DNA from: Spizellomyces punctatus DAOM BR117
Lineage: Eukaryota > Chytridiomycota > Chytridiomycetes > Spizellomycetales > Spizellomycetaceae
DNA length: 64,000 bases
NCBI RefSeq assembly: GCF_000182565.1
Contig: NW_015971549.1
Location: forward strand, 429,427-493,426
Direction of reading: 5' to 3'
Shown: positions 25,353 to 36,596 of the stretch, in pieces
Layout: every line of letters begins with the position of its first letter
Position numbering within the stretch: position 1 is the stretch's first letter
Notes under the pieces: generated by a model
Database searches by the model: none
Seen by the model: the letters and a program-made list of their open reading frames with translations, nothing else
Told to the model about the DNA's origin: nothing
Made by a program: the position numbers and the translations under genes

Positions 25353-28300
25353 TTATTCGATATCGTAACACAGGTTAGACGACAACCATCGCTCAACTAC
25401 ATCAACCTTCATGCTCTTCCGCCCCGCATAATCCTCAATCTGGTCCTTGTTAATTTTGCCTACAGCAAAATATGTGGAATCCTTGTGCCCAAAGTAGACA
25501 CCAGAGACGGACGCCGCGGGTGTCATCGCCTATAAAACGTGCGTGAGCGCCAACTCTGATGTCAGTCAACATCAATGCGGTTGAAGCAGCCTTACCAAAG
25601 ACTCGGTCAACCCAATTCCAGTTTCCTTCTCAATGCCCATCAACTTCCACATAGTCTCTTTCTCGGTGTGATCCGGTTGGCTTGGATAACCAGGAGCTGG
25701 CCGAATACCTTGGTACTTGACTTGCAGCATCTCCTCAGGCGTCAGCTCTTCGTTTGGAACGTATCCCCAATAGTTCTTTCGCACATCCTCATGCACAAGT
25801 TCTGCCAAAGCTTCCGTCAGTCGATCTGCCAAAGCTTTCAGCATGATGATACTGTAATCGTCATGCTGTTTCTCAAATTCGACACATTTTTCGTCCACGC
25901 CAAATCCGCAAGACACTGCAAAGGCTCCCACGTGGTCGAGTAGACCCGTGTCTTTTGGAGCGACAAAGTCAGCAAGCGAATAATAAGGCTCATCAGATTC
26001 CGAGTCTTTTTCGGCTTGCTGCCGGAGCCCATAGAACTTAGCAACGGGTTCTTCTCGGTTGTTTTCGTCCGCATACAGCTCAATATCTTCCCCCACAGCA
26101 TTCGCGGGCCAGAATCCGATAATAGCGGTTGCCTTGAGAATCTTCTCGTTGATGATGGTCTCTAGCATGTCCTTCGCATCTTCGTAGAGCTTCTTCGCTT
26201 CCTCACCTAATGCGAAAAGATGATAAGTGGATGTTAAATCAGCACAGACAGTCTGAAACGAACCAACGGTATCGTCATTGAAGATTTTGGGAAACCCTCG
26301 GTTAGGGTACTTTCCCCTGAGCTGCCACGTCTGGAAAAAGGGATTCCAGTCGATATATGCTACCAATTTGCGAAGGTCGTAGTCATTCAGCGTCTAGCAA
26401 TATAAGATCTGTTACAACAATATCCATAGGCGCTGTACAGCAGATGAGATCCATGTATACCTTGGTACCATAGAACTTCGGCTTGCAAGGAATAGTTTCC
26501 GCCTTCCAATCGATTTGCGCCTTCTTGGCAATAGCATCGTTCAACGTCAAGTAACGACGGTCTCTCAGAGAATCATAATGCTCCGCCCGAAGGTCTTCGT
26601 ACTCATCGACGATGTCCTCTACAAAATCTTCTCGGGCATTATCATCGAGAAGGGAGGAGACGACGACGACGGATTTTGACGCATCCAACACATGGACAGC
26701 CGGGTTCGAGTAGCGTGGTGCGATTTTCACAGCAGTGTGCATCTTTGAGGTTGTTGCGCCACCAATAAGTAGGGGAATCTACAGAAAATTAGAAGTCAGT
26801 TTCTGACTTCTAGTCCATCCATCTCAGGAAACGTAATAATACCTTCAAGCCCTTGCGTTCCATTTCCCGTGCAACATATACCATTTCATCCAAACTCGGG
26901 GTGATCAAGCCGGAAAGACCGATGACATCAGCCTTCTCTTTGGCCGCCGCCTCCAAAATTTTCTCACAGGGTGTCATGACTCCCAAGTCGATGATCTTGT
27001 AATTGTTGCATCCCAGCACAACACCCACAATGTTCTTTCCAATGTCGTGTACGTCTCCTTTCACCGTTGCGAGCACAACGGTTCCATTATAGGCCGCGTT
27101 CGGGTCTTCGGCATCAATGCCAGAGGCAGCAAGGTTGGCTAACCGTTCCTCCTCCATGAATGGAATCAAATGTGCTACGGCACTCTTCATAACACTGCAA
27201 AACATGGTGTTAAGCATCATAACTTCATAGCAAAAGCATCAAGCACGTAGCTAACCGAGCACTCTTGATGACCTGGGGTAAGAACATCTTTCCAGCGCCG
27301 AAGAGCTCTCCAACCACCGACATGCCGGCCATTAGAGGGCCCTCGATGACGTTCAGTGGCCGAGGATACTAAGACACCTTCGGTTAGAAATCGACATGGT
27401 CATTTCAAATAAAATTTCTTGGAATTGGAACATACCTTCACTTTGTCCAATCTAGCCTCCTCGGTGTCTTCCACGATGAATTTTGTTATGCCTTTGACGA
27501 GCGCGTACTTGAGCCTCCCCTCCACATTTTCATTACGCCAAGCCTCTGTCTGTTCGCCGCCTTTTACCGCATCCTTGCCATGGGTTTCAGCGTACGCTAG
27601 AAGTTTTTCTGTCACTTCGGGGTCGCGGTTCCAGATGGCATTCTCGCAAATCTCCAGCAAATCCTTCGGAATGTCATCATAAATCGTTAAGAAACCAGCA
27701 TTCACAATACCCATGTCCATCCCTGCTTTGATCGCATGGTACTGGGAAAGAGAAACTTTAGCGACATGGTTAATGCAGACATTTCCTTTCTCGCCTGCGT
27801 ACCAAAAACACACTATGCATAGCTTGACGAAGGACTTCTTTGCCACGGAAGGAGAAGGAAAGATTGGATACACCACCGCTGATCTTAGCACCGGGAAGCT
27901 CGGCTTTAATAATTCGACATACGTTAATAAACTCTACGGCATAGTTGTTGTGCTCTTCGAGGCCCGTTGCAATGGTCAAGATGTTTGGGTCAAAGATGAT
28001 CTCGCAACCCTTGAACCCAACTACCTCCGTTAAGATTTTATATGATCGCGCGCATATGTCGTACTTTCGCTGCGTGTCCACGGCTTGTCCTTCTTCATCG
28101 AAAGCCATCACTACGACTGCGGCACCGAATCGCTTCACAATCTTGGCTTTCTTGATGAAATCTGCTTCACCCTCCTTCAAGCTGATAGAGTTGACTATAC
28201 ATTTCCCCTGTGCGCACTTCAAACCAGCCAAAACCACTTCAAAGTTGGAAGAGTCCACCATGAGAGGAACTTTGGCGATGTCAGGTTCGGAAGCAATATA

Positions 28301-29680
28301 ATTCAAAAACTTCGTCATCGCAGCCTTGCCATCCAGTAAACCCTCGTCCATGTTAACATCGATGACCTGTGCACCACTCTCCACTTGGGCACGTCCAATG
28401 GCCAACGCCTCCTCATACGCGCCGTTGAGGATTTTTTTCGCAAAAATCCGGGAACCGGATACATTACACCGTTCTCCAATGTTTACGAATCCAGTGGCTT
28501 TATTAATCTTCAGCGTCTCCAGCCCGGAAACAATGAGCGTATCTGGATCCATGACCGGCGGGACACGAGGTTTGTAGCCCTTACACATGTCAGCAATCGC
28601 TTTTATGTGCGCCGGGGTCGTACCGCAACATCCTCCGACAATGTTCAACAGCCCGAGCTCTGCGAAAGGTCGGACCTGTTCAGCCATGTCTTCTGGCGAT
28701 TGGTCATATTCACCGAATGTATTTGGCAATCCTGCATTCGGGTAGCATATAATGAAAGTCGGATTGTTCTTTGAGATGTTCTGCAGAAATGGCAGCATTT
28801 GGTCGGCACCCAAAGCACAGTTTAATCCAATCGCAAGAGGGTTGCAGTGGCTGACAGACGCGATAAAAGCCTCTCCGGTTTGACCTGACAATGTTCGCCC
28901 GGACTGGTCAACAATGGTACCAGAGATCAAAACAGGACATCGGTCATAACCCTCCTCATCAAAAATCAAATCGATGGCATACAGAGCGGCTTTAGCGTTG
29001 AGAGTGTCGAAGATGGTTTCCACTAGAAGACAATCGCTTCCACCGTCTAGGAGACCCCGGACCTGTTCTGCATAGGCGGTCACCATAGCGTCAAAGTTCG
29101 TTGCACGATAGGAAGGATTTTCAACCGAAGGAGAGATTGATAAAGTCTGATTAGTAGGTCCAATAGCCCCAGCAACGAAACGGGGTTTTGATGGGTCTCG
29201 CTTCGTGTACTCTTCGCACGCCTTCTTTGCCAGTTCGGCCGAAACCTAACAATGCCACAATCGAATTAACATCTTCTATCAAGCAAGGAGTATGCTGCTT
29301 CCGCAAATATACGTTACCTTGTTCAGCTCGTATGCCAAGTCTTGCATGAGATAATCGGCTTGGGCGATTGTCGTTGAAGAGAACGTGTTTGTTTCAATTA
29401 GATCAGACCCAGATTCTAGATATTGACAGTGGATGTCGTAAATCGCTTTCGGCTGCGTAAGAGACAGCATATCGTTGTTTCCTTTCAAGAAGTCCTTGGG
29501 GTGGTCCTTGAACCGATCTCCTCTGAAATCTTCCTCAGTGAATTTGTAGCGCTGGATCATAGTGCCCATGGCACCATCGATAAACATGATGCGCTCCTTC
29601 AGACACTTTTGAAGGTACTTTTCAACCTCAGCACCATGGCCGGGTACTTTTCCCGTTGGGTAAGGCGCACCGGCAGCCAT
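25353..29680 (-). CDS. Cobalamin-dependent methionine synthase (MetH)
   Basis: MetH transfers a methyl group from 5-methyltetrahydrofolate to homocysteine through methylcobalamin. All modules are visible in order: a homocysteine/zinc barrel ([43 protein letters not shown] with the zinc cysteines); a pterin domain ([35 protein letters not shown]); a cobalamin domain with [16 protein letters not shown] (the DxHxxG base-off motif); and an activation domain with [16 protein letters not shown] for SAM-dependent reactivation. It is full length (about 1,230 codons) with at least five introns and ends CYDIE at 25353. The introns exclude bacterial contamination. Most Dikarya use only the cobalamin-free MetE; MetH is known from some early-diverging fungi. 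The protein needs B12 uptake and a methionine synthase reductase, neither seen here. Confidence 0.97.
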
Positions 29681-29682
29681 TA

Positions 29683-29755
29683 CTGTTGAGACAATGCAAT
29701 ACGGTGAGACATGCTAGCTAAACATTTGCAGGTTTAACAAGCCCAGTGCACTTAC
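29683..29755 (-). other. 5' UTR intron of methionine synthase
   Basis: On the minus strand a GTAAGTG donor at 29755 and a CTCAACAG acceptor at 29683 bound 73 nt. The acceptor sits only two bases before the MetH ATG. The leader exon therefore lies upstream, from 29756. Confidence 0.6.
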
Positions 29756-30432
29756 CAGACTCGACAAAGTCAGGGAAAGGAATGGGTTGCCGTAAGAGGA
29801 AGTGGGCCTGTAGTGCTAATACCTGTAGCAAGGCGAAAACACTGAAATTGCAGCAAATTCCGAGCTGGCGAGGGCGAGCGGCCTTGTTCCCTTTGCCTTG
29901 ATGGGCGAGTGTGGGGGGCTTAGGCAGGTGCGCTGATCGGCGTGCCGCGTGCCGGGAGATGGGCGATTTTATGAGCGTTTTAAACCGTCAGCGATATGTT
30001 TGAAAGTTTCTGTTTTTAAAGCAGGATACAAGTCTATGCTAAGAACAAGTGATAAATAAGAATCGCTGGGACAATGATTGGAGAATTCATGTTTCCATCT
30101 TCAAGCTGAACTGTTTACTTTCCACAGGTATCACACAATCCACTCATATTGGACGTCCACAGGTAGTACGAGGCACTCTTACTCCCAAACGTACACTGTG
30201 GACTCGGAGTCTATCACGTCCATAAAAAACAAAAAGAACCGGACAGGCACTGCATGCAACAGTGTAGCACAGAACGAGCGATGGTGCCCAGAGTTCAATA
30301 AGCAGCATAAAAGCACATTCACTTAGTGTATAATACAAAGCAACTTTTTCTACAGGCGAATCGTGACTATACGGAAGCGCAATCCTCTTTCCTATATATC
30401 ATCGTGAATTGAAAACCAACCCGGCATGACAC
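29756..30432. other. MetH upstream region and SmF 3' flank
   Basis: This holds the MetH leader and promoter and, at its right end, the SmF 3' UTR. A GC-rich block at 29860-29970 probably contains the promoter. Open frames (30078-30326 +) show no known content. I see no structured B12 element that I could defend. Confidence 0.4.
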
Positions 30433-31067
30433 TCATTCTTGCATGTCATCTGAACCTTCTTCCTCGTCCAATCGTCGCACCTGTATCATAATAAAGAGTA
30501 TATCGTTGAGTTTTTGCTCTTACAGCCTTGTTAAATCATCAACCAAGCATGAAAACATACATAAAGGATGTTGTTACACCTTTTTAAGATGAAATTAAAT
30601 GTCAGAATTCCTGAAAACGCAATATTCAATTATGAAGCATACCGAATCAGCACTTCTCCCAAAACTCCTGTTGACGCTCCATCAATATATTCCTCTGTGT
30701 TCGCCAACTATATTCGGAGGTGGTGATTAATAACAAGCCTGTGTAGAAACCGCCGATTCCCATTATAGAGATCGGCGTAGGAACAGGTTCAAATTACCTG
30801 CATGTTCATGTACGAATCTACTGACACCAGGTAGCCTTTGTATTCTTGACCCCACTTCAGTCTGATCATCACAGGCTTTCCGGTCAATTCGTTTAGGAAA
30901 GGCTTTGGGTTTACGGGGACAAACTGTGTGAAGATGGGACAAAAGAGGTCAACTAAACTGATTCGATACAAATTCGAATCGGATGCCAAAGATGAACAGC
31001 TGCTCTCCTCGGATTCTGACAGGTCGCCCTTGTACTTTGAGCCCATTTCTTTGATACTTACAGACAT
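30433..31067 (-). CDS. Sm protein F (SmF), spliceosomal core
   Basis: SmF is one of seven Sm proteins in the ring around U1, U2, U4 and U5 snRNA. Exon 1 holds only the codons MS before a long first intron (GTAAGTATC donor). The second exon reads [20 protein letters not shown] and [20 protein letters not shown], the SmF-specific Sm1 motif. Two further exons give [19 protein letters not shown] and [16 protein letters not shown] (Sm2), then an acidic end at 30433. Length (about 88 residues) is standard. It is divergent from EDC3 by about 250 bp. Confidence 0.95.
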
Positions 31068-31319
31068 GTTGTGGAGTAGGTTGGTTTGGGGTTAAAGGAG
31101 GTGACGGAGAGATCAAGTACACCCACCCTACAATGGAGCGCATCCCAAGATCCAACATTGCTTGTTGCCATGGTAATTCACCAGAGACAGCCCAAGAGCG
31201 AAGGCTATTGTGTTAGTGTCCACAGAACGCCTTTGTGGAGTTCCGCCGTCTTTAAAGCGCTGTACAATCATCTTTGAGTTTTACCATTTGCCGTTGACCT
31301 AAGCCGCTGTGAGCTCAAA
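31068..31319. promoter_or_regulatory. Shared promoter between SmF and EDC3
   Basis: A 252-bp interval separates the two ATGs on opposite strands, so both promoters must lie within or overlap it. No TATA box is evident. Confidence 0.4.
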
Positions 31320-33837
31320 ATGGCAGAGTTCCTGGTATGTTCATGTGCTTAAGTAGAAGCGCCTTTTATTGCGTGAACAATGAGTGTTAATGTCTATCAT
31401 ACAAAACAGGGCATGGACGTTCGCCTCTACCTCAACAATGGTCTCCTTGTGGATGGTCGGGTGGCGAACATTGACCAGCGGACGCAGCTGCTCACTCTCT
31501 TAGATGGTGGGTAACCGAAAACGCGTTTGCGTCTGGGAAACGTATTGCACTATTCTCCGCTAACACGGCATATTTCTCAGCGAGTACGGTTATCAATGGG
31601 GTTCAACAGAGATTTCCATCCTATCCAGTTCCAGGACAGGACATCAAAGATCTGCAGATATTACCCCTTTCGGCGCCGCCTCCTCCGGAGCCTCCTCTTC
31701 CAACACCACCTCAACCACACCATCATTATTCTCCCACTCCCAACGCCGTACATCCTTATCCGCCACAAATCCAGCATTCTCTCTCAAATCAAAGCTCCAC
31801 CATAGAGCCGCCTCGTGCAGGACAGCTCCCTCAACCGCCTCAAAGTCTCCTCCATCCACAACACCCTTCATATCAACATGTGCAGCAAGTAGAACTGCCA
31901 AAAAGACCCGAAGTCCAGCCACCCGCTACCAGGGCCTTTCCTTCCAATTTTATTGATCCAGCCATTGTCTCGGTGCGCAGACATTTCAGTTTTCTTAGTT
32001 TCCATCTTTTTGTAACATGAACTCATGTTCTCTGATGGATTCAGTTGTCACAAGCCGCTCCTTCGCAACAAAATCTTACGAGAAAAGCTTCTCATGGAGT
32101 CTTAGATACGCCGCCTACGGTGCATAGAAGTCCCTCCCTACAGACACCACCTAGGATTGATAAGACTCCGTCTCAGGGTTCCTTGGATAGACGTTCTCAA
32201 GGGGTATGTATATGAATGGAAGCTTCTGTGTGTACGGCGGTCGGTAATGATTCATGTCCCAGCATGCGATAAACACCCACAAGCAAGCCCCATTCTCACC
32301 TCCAGCAGCAGCCATAACAGTCACCGAGAGCGAATTTGATGACGAGGAAGTGGATTTCTCGGATTTTACTGGGCTCAATATACAAGATTCCCCTGCTGCT
32401 AGGGTCAATGGACGTGCTAAGGGCACTGCGGCTCGCAAAGATGGGAACCGCGTGCGGACTTCCGGAAAGCAACAGGGGCGTCTCCGCCATGAGAGTCAGT
32501 CTCCAGGTACTGTCTTGCATCATCGTTAGTGGTTATCGCATATTGCTTACGCATATTTATTTAGGCACTCGCAGTCGCAAAGGTCGACGAGGGGAGACCT
32601 TTGCAGGAGATGTGTCAAATTTCTCGGACGACTTTGACTTCCAAGCCGGATTGTCGCAATTTGACAAACATCGGGTATTTGCAGAGATCCGACAAGCGGA
32701 TTCCACTGCACCAGAAACGCTCCTGGTGAATTTGAATCGCACGCGTAATCAGGTGCCCGGCATGCAAAAATTGGGAATTCGTGACATGGTACTAGATTCC
32801 CTGGTGCCAAGCGGCGACGAAACTGGAAATGATGCGGAAGTTGAGAGTGATAATGACAGTGATGGATTGATGATACAGGGGGGTCTAACCGCTGAGATGG
32901 GCATTCTGAGAGATGCCGCGCTGGTGGGAAGGAGAAGACTGTGCAAAACCATCAGCGGAGTCATCGTGCCAAGCGTAACGCCAGCGGAGATGATTGAAAT
33001 TGAGCGAATCGCTGCGTCTGAAACTGGACCTAGCGATGAACAGATGATCGAGAACGGCGGCCGCGGGGCGGCAATGATGGTGTTGCAGGCTTTGGGGGGT
33101 AACCGACGGATCAAACCTGGCAATCACAATGATGGTCCGGTCGTGGTTGTTCTCGTGGGGAATAACAAACTCGGTGCCTTTGGACTGTGTGCTGCACGAC
33201 ATCTCGCCAATCACGAGTGCAATGTCATCGTTTCCGCAGTCGGCAGTGATGCCGAACTTGTCAACGCCGTTGCTACCCAGCAGAAAATTTATTTGCCAAC
33301 AGGGGGGAAGCTCACAAGAGGTGTTGTTGATCTACCCCACCCGTCATCACAGCCAGTCGACTTGATCATTGATGCCTTGTTTGGGAGCTATCAGACACTG
33401 CTGGATTTGAGCGAGCACGATAAGAGTCTTGTGTGCGATTTGATGAAGTGGGCGAACGACAATAAGGCAAATGTGCTCAGTCTGGATGTGGCGAGTGGCG
33501 TGAATGGTCTGACTGGTAAGTTGATGTTTGTCTTTGGATATCCCACCAGTTGCTCATATGTCTATTCCTTGTTGTGACCAAAGGCTTGCCAATGTCGCCA
33601 GCACATTATGTAAGACCGAAGTGGACATTAGCTCTTGGACTTCCTAAATCAGGCCATCTCCGTGCGTCGCGCGAGATAACAGGCGAATTATTCTTGGCAG
33701 ATCTTGGAATTCCACGGGTGGTGTTTCAAAAGGTGAACAAGAGCGTTGCAGCTGGTCGCGTCAAGTACATCCCTCCATTTGGGGATAAATTTCTGGTTGG
33801 ACTCGAGGTTGTCGATGGACCAACCAATGCGGTATAA
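31320..33837 (+). CDS. Enhancer of mRNA decapping 3 (Edc3)
   Basis: Edc3 scaffolds P-bodies and stimulates Dcp1-Dcp2 decapping. The order is a divergent Lsm domain (exon 1 MAEFL, then GMDVRLYLNNGLLVDGRV and IDQRTQLLTLLD), a long Pro/Gln-rich linker (about 31680-32330), an acidic patch (TESEFDDEEVDFSDFTGLNI), the FDF motif (FSDDFDFQAGLSQFDKHRVF), and a C-terminal YjeF-N Rossmann domain. That domain shows VVVVLVGNNKLGAFGLCAAR, VDLIIDALFGSYQ and LSLDVASGVNGLTG. It ends at 33837. About six introns occur. The YjeF-N domain mediates dimerisation and RNA contact in studied Edc3 proteins; residues for NAD(P)HX epimerase activity were not verified. Confidence 0.95.
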
Positions 33838-33968
33838 TGCTGTGGTAGAGGGAATTGTAACTCACATAATTTTGGCACCAATGACTTGGCTGTAATAACC
33901 TAACAGAGAAATCCCTCCATCGTTACTCTCATGTACATCTGTGGCATCCAAATATTCACCATGTGAGA

Positions 33969-35387
33969 CTATATTAACCGCCCCATTCGTCCAGCCCACG
34001 ATGTTCGTCCATCAACTTCCTTTCTCAACTTTTCGTACTTTTGTTCATCGAATCCTTTTCGTCGCATCAAGCGCCTTCGAAAAGTTGTACGTAGCCACGA
34101 TGCAATATTGGAGTAATCTGGCTCGCGTCGCATGCTGACGTAGAGAACAGCAGAGAAAATCATTGTTGCTACCGTCACTAGATATGAAACGGGCTCTGGG
34201 AAAGAATATGTACGTTAAACGAAGTAACATGAAGGTTCCACTCAAATCAAATCAGCCCTTACCCATCAAATCCCAACCCAGCTTTTCAAAAAAGTGCAAC
34301 AAAACGGTCGTTGGTGTGTCAGAAGGTAGCGTAAAACACCCAAAGACAAGCTTACCTGTTGTGTGAGGAAGACGATTGTTCCAAGTTGCCCGCACACATA
34401 GGTTAATCCTGCATACTTGAGGAAAGCGACTCTTTTATTGACTCCCTTTTCTATTGTCGACATCATCTCATCCAAACCCATCAACTCTGCTCTCATTTTT
34501 GTCAATCGGACTTCTGTTTCCTTCAATTGGCTTCTCATTTCCCTCTTATCTACCATGAGATGTATTCTTGGCCCAATCTGGATATGATAGCTCCCCTTCA
34601 CGAATTCGTCGAGGGACATTTGGTCGGGTTGATCGACACATGAGCGGTCGCCCTTCACTGCTTGAGGTACACCAAGTTCGGGGTACTCTTCTCTCAAATG
34701 TGCGAGAACATCCGATATTGTTTCTGTTGGAGAAATGAAGAAGATGCAAGTTTCTTTCTTGGAAGGGGACAATGCAGGACTTGAACTTTGCAATGTGGAT
34801 GGAGCCTGTGGATCGGTAGGTGCTACATCGATGTATTGGGAAGTTTTACTATGGCATTTCAGATTGCTGGAAATGGGTCGAGGAATGGATATGCGGAGCC
34901 AGTAAGCTCCGTTGTATTTATGATCGGGGTGGACGGATATGCTTCCCTGGATATCTACAATGGATGTGTGTGCGGTGAGCTTCTACTCGAAGGGCAAATA
35001 AATAGTGCTCACCATACCAGTCGTATCGGAACCTGGAATAGCCATGCCTGAAAAGTTACTGAAAGGGGGCCGATAGGGACATGTGCTAGGTGAGAGTGAA
35101 AGTGGGCAAAACGGTGCTGGCGATCGGCATTGTCTGGCTGCTTGAAAGCGGTGGGGTCGATGGGATGACAATGGTCTCATACATTGATGGAGTGGTTGTT
35201 GTAATAAGCGGACAGCAGGTGTTTTCAAAAGGACCTCAAGGCCAACAGAATGTAAGTTGAGAGGCGTATTTAGTACACCAATTCGTCGCGATGCACTAAC
35301 GACATGCAACTGTGATGACAGGGTTAACCGGCGCAAGTCCCCAACGTGTCGCAATTGTCTGCCCCCTACGGGAATTAGGGAAACCAT
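33969..35387 (-). CDS. Mitochondrial calcium uniporter (MCU), pore subunit
   Basis: MCU forms the Ca2+ channel of the inner mitochondrial membrane. The pore motif is split by an intron but reads LGWDLMEPVSYLVTVA, containing the WDxxEP selectivity filter. TM1 is KYAGLTYVCGQLGTIVFLTQ, and TM2 ATMIFSAVLYVSMRRE. Upstream are a coiled coil (LKETEVRLTKMRAELMGLDE) and an N-terminal matrix domain (VHPDHKYNGAYWLRISIP; SPTETISDVLAHLREEYPEL). The first exon is Arg-rich (PLSSHRPHRFQAARQCRS), a plausible mitochondrial presequence. ATG 35387 is the first in frame and ATG 35183 is an alternative. If 35387 is used, exon 1 overlaps, antisense, the small gene proposed at 35315. About four introns occur. Confidence 0.92.
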
Positions 35388-35711
35388 GCCAGATTCTAAC
35401 AAACCAAAGTTGACTTGCGATCAAATCGCATACACGTCAAGAAAAGTGCTTTTCGGATACGCAAGTCCGACGACGCGTCAGCATATCATCGACAAGTCTT
35501 GACTTTACAAACAAGCAAAACGGCATTGCCCAGTTCATAAAATGCATAAGCTTTATTGCCTTAGGTGTATGGGGTCTATGTAACATCATTTGCATGATTG
35601 GTGTACTTCACTCTATGTATCACAATGTTTTTGGACCAGTCATCAGAGGATCCGTCAAGCGCCGAATTGTGTGCACTACGCTGTCGCTTGAAGCCAAGGA
35701 GTCGATGCAGT
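35315..35711 (+). CDS. Small membrane-protein candidate, model uncertain
   Basis: The clearest coding part (about 35440-35711) reads TNKQNGIAQFIKCISFIALG, then a hydrophobic helix (VWGLCNIICMIGVLHSMY), NVFGPVIRGSVKRRIVC and a stop near 35711. Two first exons compete. One runs from ATG 35315 (MTGLTGASPQRVAIVCPLRE) and is in frame except for a TGA at 35409-35411, which a tiny intron of about 34 nt would remove. The other starts at ATG 35391 (MPDSNKPKLTCDQIAYTSRK) in another frame. I recognise neither. The tail resembles small single-pass mitochondrial or ER proteins, but no family can be named. Confidence 0.35.
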
Positions 35712-35890
35712 GAGTCTCACCAGCCCTCTCCCATTGTGGCCAACCTCATTTAAAAATTCAACAGCCTTTGAGAGACATGGACATGAAAGCGCTCGCATAA
35801 CTCCATTGCCAGGCAACCAGCGGCACAGTCTGGAGCAACTCAGACGAGCTTATCCCACGTCCATCTCAGCGATCTTCGTCAAATGCAAAA

Positions 35891-36493
35891 ATGCCTGCAA
35901 TACCGCTTGCAGTACAGCTGGGAACAGAAGCTTTGTCGATCCTCGCCCTTTATGGCGTTTACACTCAATCGCAGCACCACTTCCCCCCGGGCCCATATGG
36001 CCAAGTAATGGCCGGAGCAACGGCCGGTACCGCTCTTGCTTTAACCGCAATGCCCTTCAATACCCCTATTTTTCCCGAGACATCTGTCGAGCACCGCGCA
36101 GGACTACCCGGTCAAGGCTGGAGAAACGTGGCAAAGGCTGCTTCAGGCTATGCCTGCTTCTTTGCTGTTGCTGAGGGTCTTCGAACGGGAATCTATAAAG
36201 CTCGACTGGTAGACGCATCACGAACGGGAAGTCAGTTACCACCACGCAGTGAGGATCCGCAATGGCATTTGACGAATTTCTTTGCGGGAGGTGTAGCGGG
36301 ATTGGCGTATCGTGCGGCGACGTTGCCCTTTTTCAAAGGGCCCTTGGAAAACCCACTGTTGACAAAGAGTGGCGTGGGGATTCTGATTGGCACATTTGTC
36401 GCAATGGGCAGTTTGATGACCGGCTTTGGTTGGGCAGATACCGCATTCAACTTGGAAGTGCATCCTGAAAAATGGGGCAAGGTTGAACATTGA
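35891..36493 (+). CDS. Predicted multi-pass membrane protein, unknown family
   Basis: A single-exon ORF of 200 residues from ATG 35891. Hydrophobic, glycine-rich segments are GTEALSILALYGVYTQ, VMAGATAGTALALTAMPF, GYACFFAVAEGLRTGIYKAR, FFAGGVAGLAYRAATLPFF and GVGILIGTFVAMGSLMTGFG. The GxxxG spacing and small residues are reminiscent of mitochondrial Tim17/22/23-like proteins, but no diagnostic motif was found. It sits beside MCU, convergent with U1-C. A real gene is likely because the frame is long and uninterrupted and ends in a hydrophilic tail. Function is not assigned. Confidence 0.7.
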   Translation: MPAIPLAVQLGTEALSILALYGVYTQSQHHFPPGPYGQVMAGATAGTALALTAMPFNTPIFPETSVEHRAGLPGQGWRNVAKAASGYACFFAVAEGLRTGIYKARLVDASRTGSQLPPRSEDPQWHLTNFFAGGVAGLAYRAATLPFFKGPLENPLLTKSGVGILIGTFVAMGSLMTGFGWADTAFNLEVHPEKWGKVEH

Positions 36494-36596
36494 CACTTGA
36501 GCTTTTCCCACTTAGATAGTTGGCATGTACTATAGCTGCAGCGGGTGGAGCCCACTTTTACCCAAATTATATACATTACATGATTTCAAAGGGTTT

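Noticed and set aside
25353-29680. Bacterial contamination or recent transfer of MetH
   Set aside because: The gene has several spliceosomal introns, a leader intron and neighbours of clear fungal type.
35409-35411. In-frame TGA as a selenocysteine codon
   Set aside because: No SECIS-like element was seen and a tiny intron or different first exon explains it as well.
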